This document shows, piece after piece, positions 40,777 to 49,635 of a stretch of DNA of 64,000 bases. Source of the stretch: Proteus vulgaris (GTDB lineage: Bacteria; Pseudomonadota; Gammaproteobacteria; Enterobacterales; Enterobacteriaceae); contig LR590468.1 in the NCBI GenBank assembly GCA_901472505.1, positions 2,021,501 to 2,085,500 of the forward strand, given 5' to 3'. Under the pieces are notes generated by a model, which saw only the letters and a program-made list of their open reading frames with translations, ran no database searches and was not told where the DNA came from. Every line of letters begins with the position of its first letter. Position 1 is the stretch's first letter. The translations under genes and the position numbers were made by a program.

Positions 40777-41712
40777 TTAAAGAACTAAGTTTTTATTTAG
40801 AACTAAGGCAAGTAATGCCTGACGTGCGTAGATACCGTTGCCTGCTTGTTGGAAATAATAAGCGTAAGGTGTTTTATCTACATCTGTCGTGATTTCATCG
40901 ATACGTGGCAGTGGGTGTAGGATCTTGAGGTTATCTTTCACATTGACTAAATCAGCGCTAGTTAAAACAAATTGTGCTTTAACATTGGCATATTCAGAAG
41001 GATCTAAACGTTCTTTTTGTACGCGCGTCATATAAAGAATATCCAGCTCTGGCATGACTTCATCTACTGTTTCATGTTGGCTATATTCAACACCATTTTC
41101 TTCAAGTAAATGGAGGATATGTTCTGGCATAGCAAGCACTTTCGGGGCGATAAAATAGAGATGATTGCCTTTAAATTTTGCCAATGCTTGTGCTAATGAA
41201 TGTACGGTTCGGCCATATTTTAAGTCACCTACCATTGCGATATTGAGATTATCTAAACGGCCTTGTGTCTCTTGAATGGTAAACATATCCAGTAGAGTCT
41301 GTGTTGGATGTTGATTTGCACCATCACCCGCATTGAGGACAGGAATATCACCAGCAAATTCAGATGCTAATCTCGCCGCACCTTCTTGAGGATGGCGAAT
41401 CACAATGGCGTCAGCATAAGTGCGAAGAACGGAAATGGTATCCGCCAATGTTTCACCTTTTTTACCTAATGATGTGTTGCTTCCATCAGAAAAACCGACA
41501 ACAGACGCGCCAAGGCGGTGAATAGCTGTCTCAAATGATAAGCGAGTACGTGTTGATGCTTCAAAAAAGCAACTCGCAATCACTTTGTCTTTTAACAATT
41601 CGTTGTTAGGTTGCTGTTTTAGTTTATTAGCAACGCGAAGAACAGCTTCCAAATCTTCCCTGTCCAGATCATTGATGGAGATAATATGCTTTTGGTAGAG
41701 CGGATTAGTCAT
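40777..41712 (-). CDS. pyrB: Aspartate carbamoyltransferase catalytic chain
   Basis: 311 residues. First committed step of pyrimidine synthesis. Carbamoyl-phosphate loop [12 protein letters not shown], the 80s loop [19 protein letters not shown] and [10 protein letters not shown] are all present. The ATG overlaps the pyrL stop (TAATG), so translation of the leader feeds into pyrB. Confidence 0.97.
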   Translation of the reverse strand: MTNPLYQKHIISINDLDREDLEAVLRVANKLKQQPNNELLKDKVIASCFFEASTRTRLSFETAIHRLGASVVGFSDGSNTSLGKKGETLADTISVLRTYADAIVIRHPQEGAARLASEFAGDIPVLNAGDGANQHPTQTLLDMFTIQETQGRLDNLNIAMVGDLKYGRTVHSLAQALAKFKGNHLYFIAPKVLAMPEHILHLLEENGVEYSQHETVDEVMPELDILYMTRVQKERLDPSEYANVKAQFVLTSADLVNVKDNLKILHPLPRIDEITTDVDKTPYAYYFQQAGNGIYARQALLALVLNKNLVL

Positions 41713-41882
41713 TAGAGTTCTCCTTTGGCGATGAATTGTGCGGTAGGTGGTTTTTTATAGGCCAAAAAAAACCCCTCAATAAGAGGGGTTTTAAAAAATT
41801 GGGCTATTGGAAAAAAGAGAATACGCTTGCGACCCATTAAGGTGCTTGTTTTTGTTACAAATTGGAATAGGCGCTGTTTCAT
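41712..41882 (-). CDS. pyrL: pyrBI leader peptide PyrL
   Basis: 56 codons from the ATG at 41882, behind AGGAGG. The peptide contains Phe-rich, U-rich-coded stretches ([11 protein letters not shown]) just before and through the attenuator, as in E. coli UTP-sensitive attenuation. Translation runs across the terminator and stops on the pyrB ATG. Sequence differs from E. coli PyrL but the architecture is the same. Confidence 0.8.
   Translation of the reverse strand: MKQRLFQFVTKTSTLMGRKRILFFPIAQFFKTPLIEGFFLAYKKPPTAQFIAKGEL
41765..41796 (-). terminator. pyrBI attenuator
   Basis: On the minus strand AAAACCCCTC-TTAT-TGAGGGGTTTTTTTT lies inside pyrL, about 50 bases before pyrB. Preceded by a U-rich pause region (TCTCTTTTTTCC). 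Low UTP stalls polymerase so that the ribosome following closely disrupts this stem. Confidence 0.88.
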
Positions 41883-42005
41883 CTTTCCTCCTGACAAATT
41901 GTGGCGCATTATACGCATCCTAGCGTTGCACGCAAGCGTTTGCTTTTACTTTTTACAAAAAAAAATTTTTTTAATTTAAAATCAATAAGCTTGGAATAAA
42001 ACGAA

Positions 42006-42045
42006 GAAAACACCTATTTTTTCATAAATAAAAAATAGGTGTTTT
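42006..42045 (-). terminator. Terminator of argI
   Basis: Arms AAAACACCTATTTTT and AAAAATAGGTGTTTT lie just after the argI stop, a very strong stem with T tracts. Confidence 0.88.
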
Positions 42046-42060
42046 GCATGATTATGTATT

Positions 42061-43066
42061 TCAGAACGAATTGGCAAGGGTCGCTACCATCACGGCTTTT
42101 ATGGTGTGAAGACGATTCTCTGCTTCATCAAACACAATACTGTGTTTTGATTCGAACACCTCATCAGTGACTTCAAAACCACCATATAGATTAAACTCTT
42201 TAGCTAATGCTTTACCCATTGTGGTCTCTTCATCATGAAAAGCGGGTAAACAGTGAAGGAATTTGACGTCTGGGTTTCCGGTTAATTTTATAACATCCAT
42301 ATTGACTTGATAAGGCTTAAGTAAAGCGATACGCTCTTTCCAAACCTCTTTTGGTTCGCCCATAGAAACCCAAACATCAGTATAAAGAAAATCAGCATTT
42401 GTAACGCCTTCTGCTACATTTTCAGTTAGCGTGATGTTTCCGCCATTTTTCTTAGCAATCTCTTGGCATTGAGCAACTAAACCTGATTCAGGCCAACATG
42501 CTTTAGGCGCAACTAAACGTAAATCCATCCCTGTTAATGCTGCTGCTTCCAACATAGTATTTCCCATGTTATTGCGAGCATCACCAAGGTAAGCAAATAT
42601 GGTTTCTGATAACGACTTAGTTTGATGTTCTGTGATAGTCAGTAAGTCTGCTAACAATTGGGTTGGGTGAAATTCATTGGTTAAGCCATTCCAAACGGGT
42701 ACACCTGAATATTGTGCAAGTGCATCTACCGTTTTTTGTCCATAACCCCGATACTGAATACCATCATACATACGGCCTAATACGCGTGCAGTATCTTTTA
42801 TTGATTCTTTATGTCCAATTTGGCTTCCACCCCCTAAATAAGTCACTCTGGCGCCTTGATCAAAAGCCGCAACTTCAAAGGCACAACGGGTACGTGTTGA
42901 GTCTTTTTCGAAAATAAGCGCGATATTTTTTTCCTGCAAGATATTGAGTTTCTTCACCTGATTTTTTGGCTTTTTTTAATTGTGCTGACAATGTAAGTAG
43001 TTGTTGAATTTCAGCAGGTGAAAAATCCAGTAAACGTAAGAATGATTTTTGATAAAAAGGGTTCAT
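42061..43066 (-). CDS. argI: Ornithine carbamoyltransferase (one apparent frameshift)
   Basis: Converts ornithine and carbamoyl phosphate to citrulline. Start [17 protein letters not shown] at 43066. Frame lost at the run of seven T (plus strand) at 42926-42932; six restores [20 protein letters not shown], holding the carbamoyl-phosphate loop [19 protein letters not shown], and [12 protein letters not shown] are intact. Corrected length 334. The shift is likely a sequencing error. Named argI by position beside rraB and pyrBI. Confidence 0.92.
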
Positions 43067-43082
43067 AGAGTGAGATCCTGTA

Positions 43083-43121
43083 ATTGAATTTATATTCAAT
43101 TTATATTAATAAATATTCATC
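43083..43121. promoter_or_regulatory. Tandem ARG boxes of argI
   Basis: Box 1 (43083-43100) has the perfect core TGAATTTATATTCA; box 2 (43104-43121) has TTAATAAATATTCA. They are separated by three bases, the spacing of E. coli ARG box pairs bound by the ArgR hexamer. They lie 17 bases upstream of the argI start. Confidence 0.88.
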
Positions 43122-43250
43122 ATCAACCCCTAAAGGAAAACTTTTAATTTAGACAGTCTGCGATAAGCGCATCATATTAGGTATGGAGTGTTGATTCGCC
43201 CTGTGGGAGAATAAACAAGATACCTTTTCAGACTATTGCGGAGCATGATT

Positions 43251-43679
43251 ATGGCGGACAGCAAAGAATTAGCAGAACAACGTGAAGAAACACGTCTTAT
43301 TATTGAAGAATTACTGGAAGATGGTAGTGATCCTGATGCACTGTATGCTATCGAGCACCACATCTCTTGTGAAAACTTCGAAACACTAGAAAAAGCTGCA
43401 GTTGAAGTATTTAAATTAGGTTATGAAGTGACTGAACCTGAAGAAATCGAAGTAGAATCAGGTGAAATTTTAGTTTGCTTTGATGCTGTGAGTGAAAGTG
43501 GTTTAAATGCTGAGCTTATTGATGCTCAAGTTGAACAGTTAATGAATTTAGCTGAAAAAATGGGTGTTTATTACGATGGTTGGGGAACTTACTTTGAAGA
43601 TCCTGACGCTGAGTATGATGATGAAGACGGTGAAGACGAAGACGACGAAGAGTCTGATAAGTCATCACGCTTACATTAA
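43251..43679 (+). CDS. rraB: Ribonuclease E inhibitor RraB
   Basis: 142 residues. Binds RNase E and remodels degradosome action. [22 protein letters not shown] and [18 protein letters not shown] followed by [11 protein letters not shown] and a very acidic tail match E. coli RraB. ATG at 43251 gives [10 protein letters not shown]; earlier in-frame codons to 43236 are not conserved. Divergent from argI. Confidence 0.95.
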   Translation: MADSKELAEQREETRLIIEELLEDGSDPDALYAIEHHISCENFETLEKAAVEVFKLGYEVTEPEEIEVESGEILVCFDAVSESGLNAELIDAQVEQLMNLAEKMGVYYDGWGTYFEDPDAEYDDEDGEDEDDEESDKSSRLH

Positions 43680-43731
43680 TTTTTGCTAAATGTTGTCCCT
43701 TTGTGCCTGATTTATCAGTGCAAAATAATAG

Positions 43732-43766
43732 CACCAGCCACAAAATTATTGCTTTGTGACTGGTGT
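43732..43766. terminator. Bidirectional terminator between rraB and the pirin gene
   Basis: CACCAGCCACAAA and TTTGTGACTGGTG pair around a nine-base loop, in the gap between two convergent genes. Confidence 0.75.
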
Positions 43767-43789
43767 TATTGGTTTTAAGGGGAGAGCCA

Positions 43790-44660
43790 TTAATCCATTA
43801 CACCAAATTTACCATTGTCATAATCATCAAAAGCTTGTTGTAACTCTTCTTGGGTGTTCATTACAAAAGGCCCTTGCCCTGCAATTGGCTCATTAATTGG
43901 CTCACCGGTGAGAATTAAAACAATGGTGTCACCCATTGATTCTAATGTCAGTGTATCACCATGATTATCTAGCATTACCATGTCATGTTGACGTGCAATT
44001 TCACTGTCATTGATATGTACAGCACCTTTCACCACAAACAGCATTGCATTATGACCTTCAGGAATACTGTAGTGTGAAACCCCCGCGCGATTTAAACGTA
44101 GATCCCACACATTAAGTGGTGAGTAGGTCATTGCGATGCCTTGGGTATTAGCATAATTACCAGCAATCACTCGGACATAGCCTTGATCATTAGGTAATTC
44201 AACATGAGGGATATCCTCTGCTTTCAGCGCCTGATAACGAGGCTGTGTCATTTTGTACGCTGTCGGCAGATTCACCCAAAGTTGCACCATCTCCAATACA
44301 CCACCTTCTTTGGTCATTTTTTTCAGAGTGATACTCTTTATGCAAAATGCCAGAAGCAGCAGTCATCCATTGAACATCACCTGCGGTAATGGTTCCTGCG
44401 TGACCTTTAGAGTCATGATGAGAAACCTCACCTTGATAGGCGATTGTTACGGTTTCAAATCCACGATGAGGATGCGCTCCTACACCACGGGCATTGGTAA
44501 CAGGTTTAAACAGTGTTGGCTCGGCATAATCCATCAGCAGAAACGGGCTATGTTTCTCACCATTTTCCTGATAGGAAAATAAGGTGCTGACTGGAAAGCC
44601 ATTACCTACCCAGTGTGAATTTGGCGCCGAATAAATATGATTAATCTGTCTGATTGTCAT
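43790..44660 (-). CDS. Pirin family protein (one apparent frameshift)
   Basis: Bicupin pirin. N-terminal cupin with metal ligands in GVGAHPHRGFETVTIAYQGEVSHHDSKGH (His-x-His and later His), and GILHKEYHSEK; C-terminal cupin in the second frame to GKFGVMD. Frame lost at the run of seven T at 44317-44323; six joins HSEKMTKEGGVLEMVQLWVNLP. Corrected length 289. Start MTIRQINHIY at 44660. Some pirins have quercetin dioxygenase activity; function here is unknown. Confidence 0.88.
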
Positions 44661-44681
44661 GATTGTTCTCCGAGTTAAGGA

Positions 44682-44738
44682 AAGAAACCGCAATAACCAA
44701 GACACAGAAGGAGGTAATACAGATTATTGCGATTTCTT
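44682..44738. repeat. Imperfect inverted repeat upstream of the pirin gene
   Basis: AAGAAACCGCAATAA (44682-44696) and TTATTGCGATTTCTT (44724-44738) are inverted copies with 14 of 15 positions matching, separated by 27 bases. They may be a regulator operator or an mRNA stem, and lie 22 bases upstream of the start codon. Confidence 0.6.
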
Positions 44739-44883
44739 AATGAGGCTGATCATAAAGTGTTCGCGTGATGAACAAAATAGGGGGAATTTGTTGATGGTAT
44801 TCAAAAAAAATGAATGAATTTCTAAAAAGAAGATAAATAGGGATATTGATTGAATGTGTAATTTGGCGACTACGCGGTTAAAT

Positions 44884-45340
44884 ATTTTTTCATCTTTATT
44901 TATCGAATCTTGGTAGAGTTTTATAGCTTGGCTGATATCGTATTTTGTACTAAAACCATATTAGTACAGTAAACCTAGTGAATTCATTGTAGTTAGATCC
45001 CCTCTATTTTTGATGGCTTCTTGATAATATATTCTCGCTTTATCATATTTTTTCTAACTCACTGTACAATATTTTCAGTTGAGTAAATGAAAAATAGTCT
45101 TTAACCTAATTAATAAGTTATATAACTTTTAGTTAGTTCTATATTTTTTTAGTATGTATGTTAAATTTTTAGATAATTATGAGGGTTATGTTTTTTATTG
45201 TCTCTGTAATTTTTATATATTTCATATATGGAAATTGTTTCTTTAAGAATATATTTAATTTGATTATTTGAATATAAAAATATAAAGTTAGATAAATATA
45301 GAAATAACGTGATGATAATAATCATATTGTTTAATATTAT
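44884..45340 (-). pseudogene. Decayed copy of the Sel1-repeat gene
   Basis: Plus-strand bases 44900-45120 align with 47200-47410 inside the intact sel1 gene (shared stretches such as TGGCTTCTTGATAATATATT versus CGCTTCTTGATAATATATT, and TCACTGTACAATATT). Similarity fades, then resumes at 45290-45380 with the promoter region between sel1 and hcp. The start codon is lost (CAT became TAT on the plus strand), and frames are closed. No ORF survives. Confidence 0.8.
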
Positions 45341-45369
45341 ATAAACGTATCTAAAAATGGACTTTATTA

Positions 45370-45849
45370 ATGGCTAATTTAATTTACCTTACATTAGAAG
45401 GTCAGCAACAAGGCCTGATTTCTCGTGGTTGTGGAACATTAGATTCAATAGGAAATCGTTATCAATTAGGGAAAGAAAATGCAATATTTGTTACAGAACT
45501 AAATTTTTCAGTATCTAGAACTCAAAATCTAGCTCATCAACCAATAGAGTTTACCAAACTGATTGATAAATCTTCCCCTCTGTTACTTGTTGCGGTTTCA
45601 AATAATGAAATTCTTAGTTTAGTTTTTGATTATTATCGTACCGCACAAAATGGTGGAATTGAAAAATATTTCACAGTGAAATTAAATGAAGCATCTATTA
45701 TTGATTATTCACATCAATGTCCAAATAATATTTTACGCAATGATATCGATCCTGAAGAGCAATTAACTGTTAGATATCGTGATATTACCACCTCGCAAAT
45801 CATGGCTGGTACTTCTGGGTATAGTATATCAGATGAGAATGTATTCTAA
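45370..45849 (+). CDS. hcp: Orphan Hcp, type VI secretion tube protein/effector carrier
   Basis: 159 residues, complete Hcp fold: MANLIYLTLEGQQQGLISRGCG at the start, IDKSSPLLLVAVSNNEILSLVFDYYRT in the middle and AGTSGYSIS at the end, all Hcp family landmarks. Hcp hexamers stack into the T6SS inner tube and carry effectors in their lumen. No vgrG, PAAR or structural tss gene is nearby, so it is an orphan copy. It converges on the unknown 353-residue gene, overlapping its stop by four bases. Confidence 0.93.
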   Translation: MANLIYLTLEGQQQGLISRGCGTLDSIGNRYQLGKENAIFVTELNFSVSRTQNLAHQPIEFTKLIDKSSPLLLVAVSNNEILSLVFDYYRTAQNGGIEKYFTVKLNEASIIDYSHQCPNNILRNDIDPEEQLTVRYRDITTSQIMAGTSGYSISDENVF

Positions 45850-46907
45850 TTTTTATATTTATTAATTAAATGGCGTACCTCAGAAATAAAAGCATCATCA
45901 CTAGCTACACTACTTGGGCTTGCAGCTAAAGTAATTAAAGGTCCTAATTCCGTTTCAACAAAATAATAGGCCATAGTGATCTTGCTTTTATTCATTACGT
46001 CGTAAACCATTTTATTTTTATTTTCAAGTCTTCTTGCTGCTTCCGACATTTTTTCAATCGTACCGTAACTGTACATTAATGTTGCAACTAAAGTTGTCCT
46101 TTTGATAATTTGGGTTGGTCTAAAAGGTTTAAAAAAGGATGGGTAATTTGTAATAATACCTGCAACCATTTGAGTGATTATAGCGGATACAATAAATTTT
46201 CGAATTTTAGAATCAGCCATAATGTCGACACCAACATCTGTTGCAAAATTTCTAACTGATGAATTAACCTGTTCTTCAATATCAAAATTATCACGGAAAT
46301 TGATTGGGTTGTTCATATTAGAAATAGTGGTTGCTACTTTAACATAATCGGATAGTTTTTGTTTTCTAGATGGAGATATGTTATTGATTATTGTATCAAT
46401 AATAATATTGACAACTTCCGTAATATTTTCATAAGGTTTATAAACAAACCGCAGTAGATAAATGGCTTCAATATTTTCTTGTATGATCCGAGGTTTTCTA
46501 GATAGCCGAGATTTAAGAACATAATTCATACCCTCAAGAGCTGGTGGGAGTATACCCAATTCAATGAATGTATCTATTGTTCTGTTTACCCCTTTTGTAG
46601 AAGTAATACCAAAATCTTCAATATATTTTACCCAAGGATTATTTAGAGCTACTTCAACAGAAGGAGCACTTCCTTCACATTTATAATAAATAAATTCATC
46701 CAATCCACTGGGCGAGCATCCCTTTGAGCGACTTTGATTTGCACTAGAAGAGTCTTCATATTGCCAAGTTTTTTGGGCAAGATTATGTGCACTTTTCAGT
46801 TCTCGACCTATTTTTTTGTAAATAATAAGTCGCTTTTCCATTGCCTCATTAGCATTTAATATTTCACCATCTTTACAGTAAAACCACTCTAAATCACCAC
46901 ACTGCAT
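45846..46907 (-). CDS. Unknown protein adjoining orphan hcp
   Basis: 353 residues; I do not recognise the family. The N-terminal third is polar with several Cys (MQCGDLEW, FYCKDGE, KGCSPSGLD, YYKCEGS). The middle is helical and rich in Ile/Asn. Two hydrophobic stretches are visible, FIVSAIITQMVAGII (about residue 240) and MAYYFVETELGPLITLAAS (about 310). No signal peptide. It faces hcp and lies between it and a secreted Sel1-repeat protein. That it is a T6SS effector is a context-based inference. Confidence 0.75.
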   Translation of the reverse strand: MQCGDLEWFYCKDGEILNANEAMEKRLIIYKKIGRELKSAHNLAQKTWQYEDSSSANQSRSKGCSPSGLDEFIYYKCEGSAPSVEVALNNPWVKYIEDFGITSTKGVNRTIDTFIELGILPPALEGMNYVLKSRLSRKPRIIQENIEAIYLLRFVYKPYENITEVVNIIIDTIINNISPSRKQKLSDYVKVATTISNMNNPINFRDNFDIEEQVNSSVRNFATDVGVDIMADSKIRKFIVSAIITQMVAGIITNYPSFFKPFRPTQIIKRTTLVATLMYSYGTIEKMSEAARRLENKNKMVYDVMNKSKITMAYYFVETELGPLITLAASPSSVASDDAFISEVRHLINKYKN

Positions 46908-47025
46908 ATAAATCTCCTTTTTATTTATTCATAGTTAAACTATAAATAAACCTATCTAGATGAATAGACATCTGGAATTATTTACCGTAGCAACTAATAT
47001 GTTAAAGTTAATTTTTATGGTTATA

Positions 47026-47949
47026 TTAATTTTTGTTATTATTTATAAAGTGTTTATTTAAGAAATTAATTCGTAACTGAATATCGGTATAACCTAATTG
47101 ATAGGCTCTTGTATATAATTCGATGGCTTTTTCATAATTTTGAGGTACTCCAAGGCCTTCTTCATACATCAGCCCCAAATTAATCAACCCACCAATTCCA
47201 TCTTTATTTGCTGCATCTTGATATAGTTTGACAGATTGACTAATATCACGTTTTACACCAAAACCATGTTGATATAGTAATCCCATTGAATTCATTGCGG
47301 CGGGATCACCTTTCTTGATCGCTTCTTGATAATATATTATCGCTTCATCATATTTTTCTAATTCACTGTACAATATTCCCAAGCGAGTAAATGCAAAATA
47401 ATTACCTGCTTGAATTGATGCGTTATACCATTTTTTGGCTAATTCTATATTTTGTTCAACCCCATTACCATGACGATATAGATCGCCTAAACTCATCATA
47501 GCACTACTGGAGTGATCTTTTTTAATTGCTATCTCAAACATCTCTTTTGCTTTTTTATAATTATTATTATATTTGTATAGTATGCCTAGATTATAATTAG
47601 CAGATGATGAGCCGAGTTCTATTGCTCTCTGGTAAAGTAATATAGCCTCTTGTTCTTTATTATGATTTTGTTTAAGCATTGCCAGTTGATTAAATCCATC
47701 AGCATCATTTTTATCTGCTAAGAGTTGATAAATTTGTTCTGCTTTCTCTACATTTTTTTCAACTCCTGTACCCGTTTCATAGAAACGTCCGAGTACTAAT
47801 AATGCTTTATTATCTCCCTGCGTTGCTAATATCTCACATGCGGAAAAGTTTTTTTCTTCGGGAATGCATTTAGCTTGGGGGAATGAATAAGCTAATATAG
47901 GAATAGATAAAAATAATGTGACGATAATAATCTTGTAGTTTAATGTCAT
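47026..47949 (-). CDS. Secreted Sel1-repeat (TPR-like) protein
   Basis: 307 residues. A signal peptide of about 22 residues (ending near AYS/FPQ) is followed by about seven Sel1-like repeats with the pattern A-x-x-x-LG-x-x-Y-x-x-G-x-GV (for example ALLVLGRFYETGTGV, AMNSMGLLYQHGFGV, GLINLGLMYEEGLGV). Such proteins are protein-protein adaptors; next to T6SS genes they are often immunity partners. Divergent from a decayed hcp copy. Confidence 0.88.
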   Translation of the reverse strand: MTLNYKIIIVTLFLSIPILAYSFPQAKCIPEEKNFSACEILATQGDNKALLVLGRFYETGTGVEKNVEKAEQIYQLLADKNDADGFNQLAMLKQNHNKEQEAILLYQRAIELGSSSANYNLGILYKYNNNYKKAKEMFEIAIKKDHSSSAMMSLGDLYRHGNGVEQNIELAKKWYNASIQAGNYFAFTRLGILYSELEKYDEAIIYYQEAIKKGDPAAMNSMGLLYQHGFGVKRDISQSVKLYQDAANKDGIGGLINLGLMYEEGLGVPQNYEKAIELYTRAYQLGYTDIQLRINFLNKHFINNNKN

Positions 47950-47977
47950 ATAAAATTACCTGAAATAGATTTTATTA

Positions 47978-48040
47978 ATGGTTAATTTAATCTATCTTCC
48001 ATTAAAATGGAAACACTAAGCTCTGATTTCTTATGTTGGT
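47978..48040 (+). pseudogene. hcp: Truncated remnant of a second hcp
   Basis: The ATG at 47978 and next codons read MVNLIYLPLKWKH then stop. They align with hcp (MANLIYLTLEG...). The following bases keep similarity (CTGATTTCTTATG versus CTGATTTCTCGTG) up to about 48020, after a small deletion. The region upstream also matches that before the intact hcp. Confidence 0.75.
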
Positions 48041-48090
48041 GAGGAGTGCAACTCATAAAAAACGAGTAAAAATATAAGATATGATAAAAC

Positions 48091-48137
48091 AAAAAACTAC
48101 ATCCTTTCTTAGCAACAATAAGTCAGAATGTAGTTTA
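48091..48137 (-). terminator. Terminator of yhfL
   Basis: Arms AAACTACAT and ATGTAGTTT surround a 25-base loop; on the minus strand the stem is followed by six T. Located just after the yhfL stop. Confidence 0.65.
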
Positions 48138-48160
48138 TTAATACGTTTATTTCTTAAATT

Positions 48161-48328
48161 TTATTTGCTAGTGTCGCCACAACCGCCAATGATTTTAGAA
48201 ATAGAAACTGCTGGGTGCAGTAAGTAGTCGTAGTTACAGTCTTTTTCTTTATTGTATACGCTACCAGTACAGCCAGTCATTACGGTAATTGCAGAAGCAA
48301 TAAGTGCAATTTTAACAAAGTTTTTCAT
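48161..48328 (-). CDS. yhfL: Small lipoprotein YhfL
   Basis: 55 residues from the ATG at 48328. Lipobox TGC at residue 20, then NYDYLLHPAVSISKIIGGCG, nearly identical to the C-terminus of E. coli YhfL (also 55 residues). Function unknown. The open frame upstream to 48367 is not part of it. Confidence 0.85.
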   Translation of the reverse strand: MKNFVKIALIASAITVMTGCTGSVYNKEKDCNYDYLLHPAVSISKIIGGCGDTSK

Positions 48329-48678
48329 GAAAAAATTCCTTTTAAATTTTAGAGTTATAAAAGCCAATGTATGACTTTATCTGCATAAAGATATTAAATT
48401 AGCTATAAATAGCAATATAAAAAAATCTCTTTTTTTAAATATAAAATAAGATGAATAATATTTTATTTAAGAAGGGGGATATAATTATCTAGAGTGAAAT
48501 GAAAAACGATTTAAACTTGTGAATTTTAATAATATTTAAGATAAGAATTTTATTAATAATATTTTGATAATAATTAATTAAGAAATTAATTGTGAAAATA
48601 AGCATAGAAATATACTGTATTTATATCATTTTGATAAACAGGATTTGTGTTAATAGGTGCTATTTTTTGCAAATAAAA

Positions 48679-48699
48679 ACCCGCATAAGAAATACGGGT
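48679..48699 (-). terminator. Terminator of yjgM
   Basis: ACCCGTAT and ATGCGGGT pair (minus strand) and are followed by a T tract. The 422-base yhfL-yjgM interval otherwise shows only AT-rich sequence. Confidence 0.6.
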
Positions 48700-48750
48700 A
48701 CAGTCGTACTTATTTTATTTATTGTATTACGTAGGGAACAGCAAGAACGC

Positions 48751-49281
48751 TTAAAGTGGCTTCACCATACGGATCTCACAATCACTATGTCCAGTATTGC
48801 CTAATGCTTCATCAATAAATTCGAATCCTAGTTTTTCGTATAAACCGACAGCCGCTTTTAAGATATCAGTGGTTTCTAAATAGCAACGGCTAAAGCCTTG
48901 CTCTTTACCAAATTCAAGAGATTGCAGAACGATTTTTTTCGCAATACCTTTGCCACGTAATTTGGATGAAAGGTACATTTTTTGTAGTTCACAAGTATTG
49001 CCATCGCCACCAGCAAGTGGTGCGACACCCCCTCCACCAACAACTTCTCCATCCATTTCAACAACCCAGTAAGCACTGCGTGGCTGATGATAAACTTCAT
49101 AGAGGGTATCTAAAATTGGATCGGCAACCGCAAAGCCTTTATCGGCAGTTAAACCGTGCTCTGCTGAGACTTCACGAATAACGCGTGCAATACCTGCGTT
49201 GTCTTTTTCTTCAATGGCTCGGATAACAATATTTGAGTTTATAGTTTGGGTTGCAGTCATAGTTGCACTCATCGTTTTCAC
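48751..49281 (-). CDS. yjgM: GNAT acetyltransferase YjgM
   Basis: 176 residues. Acetyl-CoA loop [21 protein letters not shown], conserved [20 protein letters not shown] and C-terminal [18 protein letters not shown] match E. coli YjgM. The position between rraB and valS also agrees; E. coli yjgN is absent. The first several residues before [13 protein letters not shown] are variable, and a later start is possible. Substrate unknown. Confidence 0.85.
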   Translation of the reverse strand: MKTMSATMTATQTINSNIVIRAIEEKDNAGIARVIREVSAEHGLTADKGFAVADPILDTLYEVYHQPRSAYWVVEMDGEVVGGGGVAPLAGGDGNTCELQKMYLSSKLRGKGIAKKIVLQSLEFGKEQGFSRCYLETTDILKAAVGLYEKLGFEFIDEALGNTGHSDCEIRMVKPL

Positions 49282-49574
49282 TTATTAGTAGAATATTTTT
49301 TGATTATTTATTGAGAGAGCACCGGAAAGGAACTTCTTCATTGAAAGTAGCACGGATGGCTACAAAAACTATCTTAATTGATTAAGCGTGTTTGTAAACC
49401 GTTAGCCCCTCCTCATTGCTTAACTTTCCACTTTATTTCTAGCGTTATATTTTAGTGAGTGATTAAATTTAAGCGAAAATAAGGGATGAAAGGGCGTATT
49501 TACGAGAATAGAACCGTAAATAATAAGAAATTAAGTGAAAAATGGTTTTATTTTCTGACTGAAAGAGACTAAGT

Positions 49575-49600
49575 AAAAACCCGCGATAAACGCGGGTTTT
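49575..49600 (-). terminator. Terminator of valS
   Basis: AAAACCCGCG-TTTA-CGCGGGTTTTT on the minus strand, 35 bases after the valS stop. The 354-base yjgM-valS gap shows nothing else. Confidence 0.88.
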
Positions 49601-49635
49601 CATTATCAATATCAGGGTCTTTAAAGCGATAGTGC

